64,000 bases of DNA. It comes from CBDBJL01 sp965206365 (GTDB lineage Bacteria > Pseudomonadota > Alphaproteobacteria > JABAAW01 > JAHZMA01). The stretch is taken from assembly GCA_965206365.1 (NCBI GenBank), contig CBDBJL010000018.1, forward strand, positions 62,001 to 126,000, in the 5' to 3' direction. The notes under the pieces are model-generated. The model did not search any database and had not been told where the DNA came from. It worked only from the letters and a program-made list of their open reading frames with translations. A program made the translations under genes and the position numbers. Shown piece after piece: positions 26,030-35,986 of the stretch (positions are counted from its first letter, which is position 1; every line of letters begins with the position of its first letter).

Positions 26030-28192
26030 TTAACCAAGAACAGAAATTTTTTCTAACAAATTCCTCACTGTTTTTTCCAAAGAATTAATTGCACCCACAC
26101 TTTTATTCATCGAACTAGACATGCCTTCAGATTCATTTAATGTGCTTTGGGCATATTCGCTAATTTTATTCACTTTTTGGCTGGCTTCAATGGTTCTGCG
26201 TGAGGCATTATTGCTGGCCCTTGTGATTTCACGGGCTGTTGCTGCTTGCTCTTCTACGGCGGTCGCAATCGAGCCAAATATTTCCGTTACCGCTTGAATT
26301 TCATCACCAATAGAATGGATCGCTTCCACGGCCTGCATGGAAACATCGCGAATGGCGGTGATTTGTTTGGAAATATCTTCGGTAGCTTTTGTTGTTTGGG
26401 TCGCCAAACTTTTCACCTCATTGGCAACCACGGCAAAACCCTTTCCGCTTTCTCCGGCCCGTGCCGCCTCGATCGTGGCATTCAGGGCAAGTAAATTTGT
26501 TTGCCCAGCAATATCGTTAATTAACGAGACAATATCGCCAATTCCTGAAGATAATACCGACATATCCCGCACAACCTTATCAGTTTCAGTTACAGTTGTT
26601 GTCGCTTTTTGCACAGAGACTCGAGAAGTTTGCATTTTTTCACTAATTTCAGTAATCGATGAGGCCATCTGGGAAGTTGCCGATGCTACCAGCTGAACAT
26701 CTTGGGTGGCATGTTCGGCAATCGTAGCAATTTCACCGGAAAAATCATGGGTAATTTGTACAGCTTTGTTTACAGATTCATTTGCCATTCTCATGGTTCC
26801 CATAACTTCGCTAACTTCATCGAGTAAATTTTTAGCATCATCTTGGAAATCTGTTGTTATACTTTCAAGTTGTTCAGCGCGCTCCTCGCGATATTGTTTT
26901 GCAAGTTCTTTTGCTTTCTCAGCTTCTAATGAAATTAGCATTTTTTTGCGAAAAATATCTATCGAGCGGGCAATGATACCAACTTCATCTCTTCGAACCA
27001 CAATTTTTTCAATGTTATCTTCGTAATTTCCTTCACTCATATGATCCATAACTTTCGTTACGGCTAATATGGGTCGCGTTAATGTTTTCGCAAATGTCCG
27101 TACCATAAGGATTATGATAATGAGAAGGACGAGAGTGATCTCAACCAGCGTAATTGCATGCTTTTTTACCCTAGCAATGATATTATCATAATGGGCTTCG
27201 ATCACGAAAATATGATTTTTACCGAAAAAATCAATTATCGAAAAAGTTCCAATTACACTTTCCCCTAAATAATTATCGCGTTTGCTCATTTTGATAATTT
27301 CTTTTTCGCGTCTTTGTTCTAAAGCCAATACCATATCAGGATGTTTGGGAATTTGATCCTTTAAGATTTCAATTTCCGGGGCTAATCTGGGTTGCGTTAA
27401 AAAAGAAAAATTTTCATCAATTAAAAAACTTTCGATATCATCCGCTAAACCTTTGACATCAGAGACAATATCAGTAATTTGATCTAAAGGGATTTGAGCG
27501 ATAAATACACCCAAAATATCACCATTGACATCTTTGATCGCTTTTCCTAAAAATGCGTCTACTTCGTCGTCCTTCGGTCCATAAGGTTTTAAGTCACTGT
27601 AGCTTATTTCAAATTTATCTGCCACTTCTAGCGCACCTTGAAATGCTTCTGCCAAACCCGAATTCGTCCATTTTCCATCTACAAGGTTAGTTGCAAAATC
27701 TTTTTCTTTGAAAACGCTATAAACAATATCGCCTTTTGGGGTTATAAAAAACAGATCATGATAATGGTGTCGCTGTTGAAAGTCGGTAAACCAAGGATGA
27801 TATTGGTTATGGTAATCACTATAAGCGGAACCATCTTTTGCATCTTGCAATTTCCATCTCTCATCTTTGGGATAGCTATTATTATGGATATAAAGCTCTT
27901 GTAATTCTGCGGTAAAATTTTCCGATGGTGCATATGTTGCAAAATCTCTCATAGCTTGAATCGCCATTTCGTTTGTAACCATCAACGAGATATCATTTTC
28001 TATATTTTCAAGATATTTATCCAATTCTTTCACGCGATGCACCGTAATTATATCAAGTTCTTCATGAAGATATTCAACAGAATCATCTATAGAGTAGTAG
28101 ATTAGTGTGCTAACCAAACAAATGGTTGTTACTAACACAAGAATCATCGAACAAATTTGTATTTTTATAGATATAGTTGCGTTGCGGAACAT
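26030..28192 (-). CDS. Methyl-accepting chemotaxis protein
   Basis: This 720-residue inner-membrane chemoreceptor has a transmembrane helix near residues 12-34, a large periplasmic sensor of about 310 residues, a second helix near 345-365, a HAMP linker (PILAVTKVMDHMSEGNYEDN and onward) and a cytoplasmic signalling hairpin. The hairpin tip is well conserved (TNLLALNATIEAARAGESG, near 560-580), so CheA/CheW coupling is expected. The sensor size suggests a Cache-type ligand domain; its ligand is unknown. No pentapeptide for CheR docking is seen at the C-terminus. No other chemotaxis gene is in the window. It is convergent with fhs. Confidence 0.9.
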   Translation of the reverse strand: MFRNATISIKIQICSMILVLVTTICLVSTLIYYSIDDSVEYLHEELDIITVHRVKELDKYLENIENDISLMVTNEMAIQAMRDFATYAPSENFTAELQELYIHNNSYPKDERWKLQDAKDGSAYSDYHNQYHPWFTDFQQRHHYHDLFFITPKGDIVYSVFKEKDFATNLVDGKWTNSGLAEAFQGALEVADKFEISYSDLKPYGPKDDEVDAFLGKAIKDVNGDILGVFIAQIPLDQITDIVSDVKGLADDIESFLIDENFSFLTQPRLAPEIEILKDQIPKHPDMVLALEQRREKEIIKMSKRDNYLGESVIGTFSIIDFFGKNHIFVIEAHYDNIIARVKKHAITLVEITLVLLIIIILMVRTFAKTLTRPILAVTKVMDHMSEGNYEDNIEKIVVRRDEVGIIARSIDIFRKKMLISLEAEKAKELAKQYREERAEQLESITTDFQDDAKNLLDEVSEVMGTMRMANESVNKAVQITHDFSGEIATIAEHATQDVQLVASATSQMASSITEISEKMQTSRVSVQKATTTVTETDKVVRDMSVLSSGIGDIVSLINDIAGQTNLLALNATIEAARAGESGKGFAVVANEVKSLATQTTKATEDISKQITAIRDVSMQAVEAIHSIGDEIQAVTEIFGSIATAVEEQAATAREITRASNNASRRTIEASQKVNKISEYAQSTLNESEGMSSSMNKSVGAINSLEKTVRNLLEKISVLG

Positions 28193-28343
28193 TAATTTTT
28201 TCCTATTTCTTTGTGGCGTAAAGATTTCTACCGGTTACTATGCCAGTGTCGGACATTCTGTTCAGGACCACCATCATAACATACTATAGACAAAAATGCT
28301 ACTGACAATATTTGAGATGGAAATTGCCGGCTGTGGTTTATTA

Positions 28344-28916
28344 CTAGCCTGTGGCTCTTACTTCGATAACTTCAGGGATATAATGACGTAGCATATTTTC
28401 GATACCCATTTTCAAAGTTGCGGTAGAAGAAGGGCAACCGGCACAGGCACCTTGCATGGTAAGGTAAACAATACCATCACGAAACCCATGAAAGACAATA
28501 TCACCGCCATCATTTGCAACTGCCGGACGCACCCGTCGCTCTAATAATTCTTTAATTTGTGCAATGATCTCGCTATCAGCATCATCATTTTCCATTTCAT
28601 CTTGAGTTGTATTTTGTTGCGGTGGCATGTGATAAATGGGTGTACCATCTAGCAATCTTTCCAGCATCACGCCTAAAATTTGTGGCTTGATCTGATCCCA
28701 TTCAACATTTTGTGCCTTGCTAATAGAAATAAAATCATAGCCAATGAAAACTGCTTGCACATGCGCAATTTCAAATAAAGCGGCTGCTAACGGTGATTTT
28801 TCTGTGGCAATATCAATATTGGGTAGATCTAAACTTCCGCCCGTTTTTAACAAAACCCGTCCTGGTAAAAATTTTAACGTCTCGGGATTTGGTGTGGATT
28901 CAATTTCAATAAACAT
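28344..28916 (-). CDS. nfuA: NfuA/NFU1-type iron-sulfur scaffold
   Basis: This 190-residue carrier delivers Fe-S clusters to target enzymes. It has an N-terminal Nfu domain starting MFIEIESTPNPETLKFLPG, a short acidic linker (near 98-110), and the C-terminal NifU-like domain with RVRPAVANDGGDIVFHGF and the cluster-binding CxxC (GACAGCPSSTATLK, near 158-171). This order is the mitochondrial/alphaproteobacterial NFU1 type. It lies 35 bases downstream of the stress protein gene on the same strand. Cluster users in this window include the Rieske protein. Confidence 0.9.
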   Translation of the reverse strand: MFIEIESTPNPETLKFLPGRVLLKTGGSLDLPNIDIATEKSPLAAALFEIAHVQAVFIGYDFISISKAQNVEWDQIKPQILGVMLERLLDGTPIYHMPPQQNTTQDEMENDDADSEIIAQIKELLERRVRPAVANDGGDIVFHGFRDGIVYLTMQGACAGCPSSTATLKMGIENMLRHYIPEVIEVRATG

Positions 28917-28951
28917 AGAGATATTCTACGCTTTTTTCATTTAAAGTAAAA

Positions 28952-29581
28952 CTAATTTTTAACATGAAACAAATCATCCAATTGCTCTAAAGCGATATCT
29001 TCGGGAATAATCATGATTGGCACTCGCCGAATATCTTTGGCTTTATGCGTAGCAGAGATATAATGATACAGCCCGCTGGCAACATTATCTAATTGCCAGC
29101 TTGTGATCACAAGCCCGGAAACAAAACGATTTTTATCAATAAAATGACACACCGCCTCACTCACATCACCTTCACGAACATAGCTCATAATATTTTGTTT
29201 ATTTCCTACCCACCTAGTAATATCCTGTTTCAGCAGATTAATTTGCGTTGTACTTTCAGCCTTACTTTCTTCACGCATGATATCAGAAATTCCAAAAAGT
29301 TGCATTTCTGCAACTTCACGTACATAAATTAATGCCAATCTGATATTATTTTTTCTCGCATGTTTTGCCACGTAATAAGCAGCTTTATTAACGATATCAC
29401 TTTCTCTATTATCTACCAATACTAGTAAAACTTTCTCGCCAGCTACAGGACGGTTGCCGGAAATGGATTTCGTTAATTTTTTTGCAGATATATTTATTTT
29501 AGACTTTAGCTTACGTGCCGAAATTATTTTTGATGAAGAGTTTTTCGGTTGTATAGTATCATCTTTTATACGAGCAGTCAT
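28952..29581 (-). CDS. Universal stress protein (UspA family)
   Basis: This protein of about 209 residues carries one UspA-type nucleotide-binding domain: KVLLVLVDNRESDIVNKAAY forms the first strand and loop, and VTSWQLDN and the final VPIMIIPED fit the fold. A basic, Ser/Lys-rich leader of about 40 residues precedes it. I favour the ATG at 29581 since GGGGA lies six bases before it; an in-frame ATG at 29620 has no ribosome site. The G-rich ATP loop of typical UspA (GxxGxxxxxxG) is not clear, so ligand binding is uncertain. It is followed by nfuA on the same strand. Confidence 0.72.
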   Translation of the reverse strand: MTARIKDDTIQPKNSSSKIISARKLKSKINISAKKLTKSISGNRPVAGEKVLLVLVDNRESDIVNKAAYYVAKHARKNNIRLALIYVREVAEMQLFGISDIMREESKAESTTQINLLKQDITRWVGNKQNIMSYVREGDVSEAVCHFIDKNRFVSGLVITSWQLDNVASGLYHYISATHKAKDIRRVPIMIIPEDIALEQLDDLFHVKN

Positions 29582-29880
29582 ATCATTCCCCGCAATTCTC
29601 CCTGTAATTTTGGTGAGCATATTTCTGAAAACCCGTAAGTTCTAAGCTGGATACCGATGCTCTCGTCTCATTATAGGGCTGATTCAGCAAAAATCAACAA
29701 TCTTTTCCCGTAAAATCATTTTACAAACAAGATTATTCAGCCATAGTAGCGATAACAATAATTTAGCAACCTTTAAAAACCTGCTAACGCTTGTACCTAA
29801 CTTTAATCGCTTTCTTATCATCGGAGAATTTGTTATAAAGGCTTTTTATTATTTTGTGCGTTTATTATTAGGATTTAATT

Positions 29881-31251
29881 GTGTTTCAGGTTTCAAAAAA
29901 AACATTGGTCGGTACTTTATTTTCGCTTTATTTCATGAGAGTTTTTCTATTAGGGGTTGTTTTTTGTTATGGCTTCGTTGTTAATGCTTCCGAAAACCAG
30001 CCCTTACAAGCACAAAATTTGGAGGAAACTATTCAAGAAACTTTTCAAGATTCCTTGGAATATTTAATCGCTACGGATAATGCCATTGCTGCGAAATATA
30101 ATAAAAAACAGGCTTTCAATGATCTCTTGCCACAATTAAATTTAAGTGGCAACCAGTATAATTATGATCAAGAAACAGCGGGCAATCGTATTATCGCCCA
30201 AGAAAGAACCGCAACCACGTTAAGCTTGAAGCAGAATATTCTCGGTTCAGGCAGAGTTTCTTATCTTTATGTAAGGGCCAAAACCGATCATAAAATTGCC
30301 TTACAACAAATGCGGCAAACTGAGATCGATGTTTTGCTAAAAATTATTTCTAGCTATGTTAATTTATATGTTGCGCAGCAAAATTTAAAAAGTGCGAATG
30401 CCAGTCATGAAAGCTTGTTGCAAAATTATGAGGCTATTTTCAAACGTTCGCAATTTGGCGATGCGAGTCAAACCTTGTTGAAACAAACTCAAGCAAGGTT
30501 AGAAATAGGCAAGGCTGATTTCATTCAAGCCGAAAGCCAAGTGACGATTCGGTTAATTGCTTTGGAAACCGTAACGAGTAAAAAGATAACTCGCCCAATT
30601 GCAGAAATTATGTTAAGCCGAGCACAAAAAGCTTACTTGCCTAAAACGCTAGCCCAAGCCGTAGAAACCGCATTAACAATATCTCCAAATATCGCAATTG
30701 CGAAACTGGAAGTTGCCGATGCGCGAGCCTTAAAAAAACGTTCGCCCTTGCCTTTCTTACCCAATGTAAATATCGAAGCTGGAAGAACAGTAACGCAAAA
30801 CTCGTTAAATCCTAGTGAACAAACTGAAGATTATGTAAGTTTAAATTTTTCATATGATATTACGCCTGGTAGTGCAGCTAGCGCATATCAACAAGTTTCT
30901 GCCCGGTTACGCGGTGCCGAGAATAATTTGAGACAAGCCTATAAAAATGCAAAAGATAACACGATTGTGGCTTGGGAAAATTTTATTACCGCTGATGTTA
31001 TTCTCAATGCTCGTAAGGTTGCGTTAGCCGCAAGTCAATCAGCTTTTGAGGGGATTGAAGTAGAATACCAGCTAAGCCAACGTTCACAATTAGAGTTTTT
31101 AGATGCGCAAAATGATCATTGGCAAGCGCAACAGGCTTATATTCAAGCTGTAGGCAATCGAGTGATCTCGCATTATCAATTGCTTGCACAAATAGGAACC
31201 CTATCATTTTCACAGTTTGTTTCAGATGATCATCATGAAGATGAATCATAA
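29881..31251 (+). CDS. tolC: TolC-type outer membrane channel
   Basis: This 456-residue outer-membrane efflux protein would form a trimeric channel tunnel for type I secretion or drug export. It has an N-terminal signal segment (to about NASENQ, residue 40), then two repeats of long coiled helices (for example QNLKSANASHESLLQNYEAI and RKVALAASQSAFEGIEVEYQ). A short C-terminal tail (SFSQFVSDDHHEDES) ends it. The GTG start at 29881 has AGGA seven bases upstream. Gene order tolC / disordered protein / valS matches the common alphaproteobacterial locus. No ABC or membrane-fusion partner is nearby. Confidence 0.88.
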   Translation: MFQVSKKTLVGTLFSLYFMRVFLLGVVFCYGFVVNASENQPLQAQNLEETIQETFQDSLEYLIATDNAIAAKYNKKQAFNDLLPQLNLSGNQYNYDQETAGNRIIAQERTATTLSLKQNILGSGRVSYLYVRAKTDHKIALQQMRQTEIDVLLKIISSYVNLYVAQQNLKSANASHESLLQNYEAIFKRSQFGDASQTLLKQTQARLEIGKADFIQAESQVTIRLIALETVTSKKITRPIAEIMLSRAQKAYLPKTLAQAVETALTISPNIAIAKLEVADARALKKRSPLPFLPNVNIEAGRTVTQNSLNPSEQTEDYVSLNFSYDITPGSAASAYQQVSARLRGAENNLRQAYKNAKDNTIVAWENFITADVILNARKVALAASQSAFEGIEVEYQLSQRSQLEFLDAQNDHWQAQQAYIQAVGNRVISHYQLLAQIGTLSFSQFVSDDHHEDES

Positions 31252-31435
31252 AATTTATGCTGATTTCACTTTCCCAATAGGGCGTATCAATCAATATTTT
31301 CGTTCTTTAGCAAATTTTTACTTCAAAAATAACCGAATTTAGGCTATGATAATAGACGGAATGCATATTGCCATAGAAGCAATTTTTCTCAAAACAAATG
31401 AAGTTAAAGGCTAACCAATATGCGAATGGTGGATA

Positions 31436-33205
31436 ATGGTGGAAGAGAATACTCATGCTGGGCATTCAGCATCTGACACGTTTAGGTTAACGCGAATCCT
31501 TTCCCATGATGCTGTTTATAGACACGGTCGTGTTCATCTTTGGATAAATCCCCCTGAAACCTCTTATGAACAAGAGGCCAGTGTGGATGATTCATCGTGG
31601 AATGCCAGCATGTCGATCAACAGCCCCAATACTTTTGATACTGGCAGTACGTTAGATGAGGAAACTTTAAAGAAATTAACAGAAATGGAAAAAAGCAAAG
31701 ATACAGCAGCAGTATCTTTGCTAAAAAATCTTAATTTCCTTTCTGATAATGACGTAGATGAAGCGCAATCCGATGATGTCAAACAAACCAATAATGCCAC
31801 AGATGACGTAGCCCTACAAGCCTCAGCCATGGCAGATCTATCGGCATGGGGCGTAGATTCGCCAGATGATATTACGCAAAATAGCAGTATTGATAATACG
31901 GCTTTGCAGGATTCAGCTTCAGCTATGGCAGATCTATCGGCATGGGGGGAAGATATGACCAAAAATCTGACGCCTGAAATTCATATCCCTGAAACTGATA
32001 TTTCTGGGGCTAATATCGCCGATAATGCTTTTGTGGCTTCTTCTAAGGTTTCAGGTGCCACACCCTCCCAATCTTTGGCGCCACCGGCTTTACCATCAAA
32101 CGCTAAAAATTCTGCAACTAATGCACCAGCACCTGATATTGTTTCTATTGATAATTTGCTAAAAAATATTGGTTATATCGCTGATTCTGAGCCTGCAATT
32201 TCTGATGATAAAATGCCCAGCGATGTTGCTACGGATATTTCTGCTTTTAAGGTTTCAGTTGCCACACCGGCCCCCCAATCTTTATCATCAGAAAATGACA
32301 TTAATATCCGCAATCACAATCAAGAATCTTTTGATTCGATGAATAAAAAAGATGATTTAGCGAAAATCAAACCGCAGAAAACCAATTTTTTGTCACGAGT
32401 GAAAACGCGTATTTTTAACAAAAAATACGCGAATGATATGAAGATTCAAGGATTAAAATTCCAAAAGGCACAGGTAGCTTCGCAACAAACAATCCCGATT
32501 GCAGATGATATTCAGCTATCGGATCATCATGTTCATGGCGAAATGCAAAATAGCAAAGCCCCGCAAAGCTCAATTGCCATTACTGGGCAAGCTGAAAAAT
32601 TAACAGATATCCACCCCATGGATCTTCAGGCAGATACCCAGACTTCGAAATTTGCACAAGATATTTCCAACCGAACAATCGAAGTTATTGATGATCCTAT
32701 CGTAAAATCTACACAATTAGATCCGCGCTCTGCTGAATTAAAGGCAGAACATGATGCTATATTCTCTGAACTAAGAAACCTTCTCGATATTGATCCTTCA
32801 CCGAGTGAATTGTCACGACCCATTGCCCCGATCACTCCTTCCGAATTTGATAAAAAATATCATACACCCCCAGCGATCTCATTAGCATCCGAGAGCAAAT
32901 ATAAATCAGAACGATTGCAAAATGAACCGCCACAAAATCCGAAAGTAAATCCGAAAGTAACCGCAAAAAAATTACCTTCGGCAAAACCACTGAAAGATTC
33001 AGTTTCTAAAGATGTTGCAAATGTTCCCTTAGGGGCCTCGCCTCCTCCCCCTTCTCAGGAAATTTCTGGGAGTAGAAAATTATCCAATCCCGTGAAGCCC
33101 ACCTTGTCACCTTTAGCGAGAAAAATTGATGCGAAGCTAGAGGCTAATCTCGCTGATATCACTGCTGCGCAAGATGCAAGAGCAACGCATAATAGTGAAA
33201 AATAA
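31436..33205 (+). CDS. Large acidic disordered protein at the tolC-valS locus
   Basis: This 589-residue protein has no recognised domain, signal peptide or membrane helix. It is dominated by Ser, Asp, Pro, Ala and Lys, and should be intrinsically disordered. Internal repeats are visible: ASAMADLSAWG occurs twice (about residues 129-139 and 161-171), and KVSxATPxxQSL twice (near 205 and 272). In many alphaproteobacteria a DUF2497/PopZ-type gene sits in this position; I see only weak resemblances (SIDNLLKNIGYIAD) and no PopZ C-terminal helices, so I leave it unnamed. A cell-pole or scaffold role is a context-only guess. The ATG at 31436 has GGATA-like bases but no strong ribosome site. Confidence 0.6.
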   Translation: MVEENTHAGHSASDTFRLTRILSHDAVYRHGRVHLWINPPETSYEQEASVDDSSWNASMSINSPNTFDTGSTLDEETLKKLTEMEKSKDTAAVSLLKNLNFLSDNDVDEAQSDDVKQTNNATDDVALQASAMADLSAWGVDSPDDITQNSSIDNTALQDSASAMADLSAWGEDMTKNLTPEIHIPETDISGANIADNAFVASSKVSGATPSQSLAPPALPSNAKNSATNAPAPDIVSIDNLLKNIGYIADSEPAISDDKMPSDVATDISAFKVSVATPAPQSLSSENDINIRNHNQESFDSMNKKDDLAKIKPQKTNFLSRVKTRIFNKKYANDMKIQGLKFQKAQVASQQTIPIADDIQLSDHHVHGEMQNSKAPQSSIAITGQAEKLTDIHPMDLQADTQTSKFAQDISNRTIEVIDDPIVKSTQLDPRSAELKAEHDAIFSELRNLLDIDPSPSELSRPIAPITPSEFDKKYHTPPAISLASESKYKSERLQNEPPQNPKVNPKVTAKKLPSAKPLKDSVSKDVANVPLGASPPPPSQEISGSRKLSNPVKPTLSPLARKIDAKLEANLADITAAQDARATHNSEK

Positions 33206-33223
33206 CCAATCATTGTAAAAAGC

Positions 33224-35947
33224 ATGAAAAAATTCAAGAAAATTGATTTTTTTCATATTGAGGCTTGTTATTCTGATCTTGCCTCTTTATTATCCGAAGC
33301 TATGTTAGAAAAATATTACAATGCTGCAGATAGTGAAATTAAGCTCTATCAAGAATGGGAAGATAATCATTATTTTTCTCCAATAAATAATGATAAACCT
33401 AGCTATACAATTGTTATTCCTCCCCCTAATATTACCGGCAATCTGCATATTGGGCATGCGCTGAATACTTGCCTGCAAGATATTTTGATCCGTTACCATC
33501 GGATGGCAGGTTATAATTGCCTTTGGCTTCCAGGTACTGATCATGCGGGGATTGCCACCCAAATTTTGGTTGAAAAACAACTAGGTGCTGAAGGGATTAC
33601 GCGCCATGAATTGGGACGCGAAGCTTTTATTGCGAAAATCTGGGAATGGAAAAACCATTCTGGAGGCAATATTTTACGTCAATTCCGTCGTCTTGGGGCA
33701 TCGGTGGATTGGAGTCGGGAACGTTTCACTATGGATCAAGGGCTTAGTGATGCAGTTTTGGAAGTTTTTGTTAGTTTGTATCATGATGGGCTGATCTATA
33801 AAGATACCCGTTTGGTGAATTGGGACCCCGTATTGGAAACGGCGATTTCTGATCTTGAAGTACAATCACGTGAAACTTATGGGAATTTATGGTATTTAGA
33901 TTATCCATTGGAAACAGACGAAGGTTCAATCACCATTGCAACTACAAGGCCCGAAACCATGTTTGCTGATGTTGCCATTGCGGTGCATCCTGATGATGTA
34001 CGCTATCAACATTTACATGGCAAACATGCAATTCTACCCTATTGCGAGCGGTTATTACCAATTATTGCCGATGAGATGGCAGATCCTCAACAAGGAAGTG
34101 GTGCTGTTAAAATTTCTCCAGCTCATGATTTTAATGATTTCACTTTTGCAAAAAAACATAATTTATCTTTGGTAAAAATTTTTGATGAAAAAGCCCATTT
34201 GGTGAGTCCAGCTCCGAATGCTTATATAGGTATGGAGCGGTTTGCCGCGCGCAAAAAATTATTAATTGCCCTGAAAACGGATAAAATCCTATCCAAAAGC
34301 GAGGAATATATCCATCAAGTTCCCTTTGGCGAACGTTCTAATCAAGCCGTAGAACCGATGTTGACCAAACAATGGTTTGTTGATGCCAAGGCTTTGAGCC
34401 AAGCTGCGATTGATGTTGTGAAATCTGGGGAAACGCAAATTTTTCCTGAAAATTGGACTCGAACCTATTTTGATTGGCTAGAAAATATCCAACCTTGGTG
34501 TATCTCGCGACAATTATGGTGGGGGCACCAAATCCCCGCATGGTATGGCGAGGATGATCAAGTTTTTGTTGCAAGAACCGAAGCAGAAGCTTTGGCAGAA
34601 GCAGAGAAATATTATGGTAAAAAAACGCCATTGCGCCGAGATCCCGATGTTTTGGATACTTGGTTTTCTTCGGCTTTATGGGCATTTTCGCCTTTTGGTT
34701 GGCCTGAAAAAACCGATGATTTGCAAAGATTTTTCCCAACTTCAGTACTGATTACAGGGTTTGATATTATCTTTTTTTGGGTTGCACGGATGATGATGAT
34801 AACTCTATATTTCACGAAACAAATTCCATTTAAAACGGTTTATGTTCACGCGTTGGTACGCGATGCTAGCGGGCAAAAAATGTCGAAATCTAAGGGAAAT
34901 GTGATTGACCCTATGGATTTAATTGCGAAATATGGGTGTGATGCGATGCGCTTTACCTTAGCAGCACTTGCCGCCCCTGGGCGTGATCTTAAACTTTCAG
35001 ATGATCGGATTGAATCTAGCCGAAATTTTACAACAAAAATTTGGAATGCTGCTCGGTTTCTGCAAATACGGCAGGCTTTTTATACGGATGATTTTCATCC
35101 CACATCACTACAAGACCCAATGAATCGTTGGATGTTGCACGAAATTTCTAGCCTTGCTGATGAAACGGCGATCTTAATTACACAATATCGTTTTCATGAT
35201 GCCGCCAATCAGTTATATCAGTTTGTTTGGGGAATATTTTGTGATTGGTATTTAGAATTTTCTAAAAATATTTCTCAAGAATTTCTTGCGGAAAATACCG
35301 CTTGTTTGGGCTATTGTTTCGAAAAAATTTTACATTTGCTACATCCCTTTATGCCTTTTATCACCAGCGAGCTTTACCGCCAAGGTGGGTTTTCGTCAAA
35401 AGAAAATGATGTTTTAATGTTACAATCTTGGCCAAAGCTTCATTTTTCTGATCAAGCTGCTTGCCATGAGATCAATAAATTAATGCGCCTTATTACACAA
35501 ATACGGTCTATTCGCTCTCAGCTTAATTTGCCTGCCGGTAGTATTTTACCGTTAAGCCTTGCAAATTTTAATGCTGAATCTTCTGATTATCTTCATCGGC
35601 ATCACCAACAAATTGAAAAATTGGCTCGAGTTACATTAACCCTGCAAACAAATAGCAGTGATTTTCCCAAAGGTGCAGTGAGAATTTTGCATGATGAAAT
35701 TGAGGTCGCCTTGCTGATTGCTGATGTGATTGATATGCAGGTAGAGATAAAACGCCTTAGCGACAATATTGCGCATGTAGATCAGCAACTTGGAAGCCTG
35801 AATGTTCAATTGAAGAATCCTGAATTTTTAGCAAAGGCACCGGCAAAAGTGGTGGCTATGCGTACAGAAAATTTGAAAAACCTAAGCGATAATAAAGTTC
35901 AGCTTCAAAATGCGTTAGATATATTACAAAAAATTAACGAATATTAA
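33224..35947 (+). CDS. valS: Valyl-tRNA synthetase
   Basis: ValRS charges tRNA-Val and edits threonine mischarging. The 907-residue product has HIGH (75-78, LHIGHALNTCLQD) and KMSKS (near 554, GQKMSKSKGN) motifs, an intact editing insert and a C-terminal coiled arm (ALLIADVIDMQVEIKRLSDN). The open frame begins at 33224, but homologues normally begin like MLEKYYNAADSEIKLYQEWE, which corresponds to the ATG at 33302. Neither ATG has a clear ribosome site, so the true start may be the later one. It lies 18 bases after the disordered-protein gene and is probably co-transcribed. Confidence 0.95.
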   Translation: MKKFKKIDFFHIEACYSDLASLLSEAMLEKYYNAADSEIKLYQEWEDNHYFSPINNDKPSYTIVIPPPNITGNLHIGHALNTCLQDILIRYHRMAGYNCLWLPGTDHAGIATQILVEKQLGAEGITRHELGREAFIAKIWEWKNHSGGNILRQFRRLGASVDWSRERFTMDQGLSDAVLEVFVSLYHDGLIYKDTRLVNWDPVLETAISDLEVQSRETYGNLWYLDYPLETDEGSITIATTRPETMFADVAIAVHPDDVRYQHLHGKHAILPYCERLLPIIADEMADPQQGSGAVKISPAHDFNDFTFAKKHNLSLVKIFDEKAHLVSPAPNAYIGMERFAARKKLLIALKTDKILSKSEEYIHQVPFGERSNQAVEPMLTKQWFVDAKALSQAAIDVVKSGETQIFPENWTRTYFDWLENIQPWCISRQLWWGHQIPAWYGEDDQVFVARTEAEALAEAEKYYGKKTPLRRDPDVLDTWFSSALWAFSPFGWPEKTDDLQRFFPTSVLITGFDIIFFWVARMMMITLYFTKQIPFKTVYVHALVRDASGQKMSKSKGNVIDPMDLIAKYGCDAMRFTLAALAAPGRDLKLSDDRIESSRNFTTKIWNAARFLQIRQAFYTDDFHPTSLQDPMNRWMLHEISSLADETAILITQYRFHDAANQLYQFVWGIFCDWYLEFSKNISQEFLAENTACLGYCFEKILHLLHPFMPFITSELYRQGGFSSKENDVLMLQSWPKLHFSDQAACHEINKLMRLITQIRSIRSQLNLPAGSILPLSLANFNAESSDYLHRHHQQIEKLARVTLTLQTNSSDFPKGAVRILHDEIEVALLIADVIDMQVEIKRLSDNIAHVDQQLGSLNVQLKNPEFLAKAPAKVVAMRTENLKNLSDNKVQLQNALDILQKINEY

Positions 35948-35986
35948 CCAAAGCGTTTATTTTAGAGATTTTCAAGGATCACAATC

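Noticed and set aside
31436..33205. PopZ identity for the disordered protein
   Set aside because: Position fits but the characteristic C-terminal helices are not visible; only a context hint remains.
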